NCBI GenBank assembly: GCA_017480185.1
Contig: JAFVBC010000019.1
Coordinates: 52,717-116,716 of the forward strand
Source of the DNA: Bacteroidales bacterium
Lineage (GTDB): Bacteria > Bacteroidota > Bacteroidia > Bacteroidales > P3
Direction: 5' to 3'
DNA: 64,000 nt
Part shown: positions 63,985 through 64,000 of the stretch, piece after piece
Position numbering within the stretch: position 1 is the stretch's first letter
How the letters are laid out: each line of letters opens with the position of its first letter
Made by a program: the position numbers and the translations under genes
Notes under the pieces: model-generated
The model's database searches: none
Seen by the model: the letters and a program-made list of their open reading frames with translations, nothing else
What the model was told of the DNA's origin: nothing

Positions 63985-64000
63985 GGGGGGGGGGGGGGGG
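63985..64000. other. Terminal G homopolymer
   Basis: Sixteen Gs to the last base. Most simply a contig end or sequencing artefact. Confidence 0.7.

Overview
The window looks like a chromosomal segment from a member of the Bacteroidales. Evidence is the recurring TAnnTTTG -7 promoter element, Bacteroidetes-specific families (DUF4293, the BT_3928-type DoxX protein, DUF1599, DUF3098, DUF4369), type B C-terminal secretion domains of the type IX secretion system (T9SS), lipoprotein signals, and gene orders typical of the phylum (folP-cdaA, ftsX-DUF3098-uppP-truB, purH-mreB). I cannot place it below order level; a Prevotellaceae- or Muribaculaceae-like genome is the best guess. The last 16 bases are an uninterrupted G run, probably a contig end.

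Layout. 1-4500 (minus): ftsH (cut by the window edge), rsfS, tsaE, DUF4293, BT_3928-type membrane protein, DUF1599. 4821-10460 (plus): folP-cdaA, an M16 peptidase, nnrD and tRNA-Asn. 10761-15417 (minus): two unrecognised lipoprotein-like genes, a DUF2233-like protein and a LytTR regulator. 15959-26579 (plus): purH-mreB, an MFS transporter, trxA-DUF58, then buk-FKBP-aroC-DUF4369-nfo-DUF2461. 26821-34353 is an accessory region: a GC-rich cassette of an alpha/beta hydrolase, a flavodoxin, an acetyltransferase, two NTF2-like proteins and two FMN reductases, then a decayed restriction-modification locus and an AraC regulator. 34492-39068 (minus): an MFS transporter, a large hairpin repeat array, a 40-residue lipoprotein and a fused ftcD. 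39401-49138 (plus): two T9SS-targeted surface proteins, dapD, a lipoprotein, then dnaN-ftsX-DUF3098-uppP-truB. 49386-51210 holds a second hairpin array, a strongly structured candidate non-coding RNA and two small exported proteins. 51226-57068: sdaA and ybjQ (minus), then a BspA-like surface protein, a beta-CASP nuclease and serS. 57152-63779 (minus): a beta-barrel protein, an acidic conserved protein, parE, DUF748, nadD and a secreted protein.

Between the genes lie three families of dispersed inverted repeats: (i) long palindromes built from an 11-base unit GTTCTTCAGTY (four copies), (ii) C/G-rich hairpin tandem arrays (two loci), and (iii) a CCTATCATCKCC element at both ends of the window in opposite orientations. 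With the structured RNA at about 49.9-50.1 kb, these are the least explained content here. The core genes support replication, division, envelope lipid recycling, folate, c-di-AMP and aromatic amino acid synthesis; the accessory cassette looks like a flavin-dependent redox or detoxification module.
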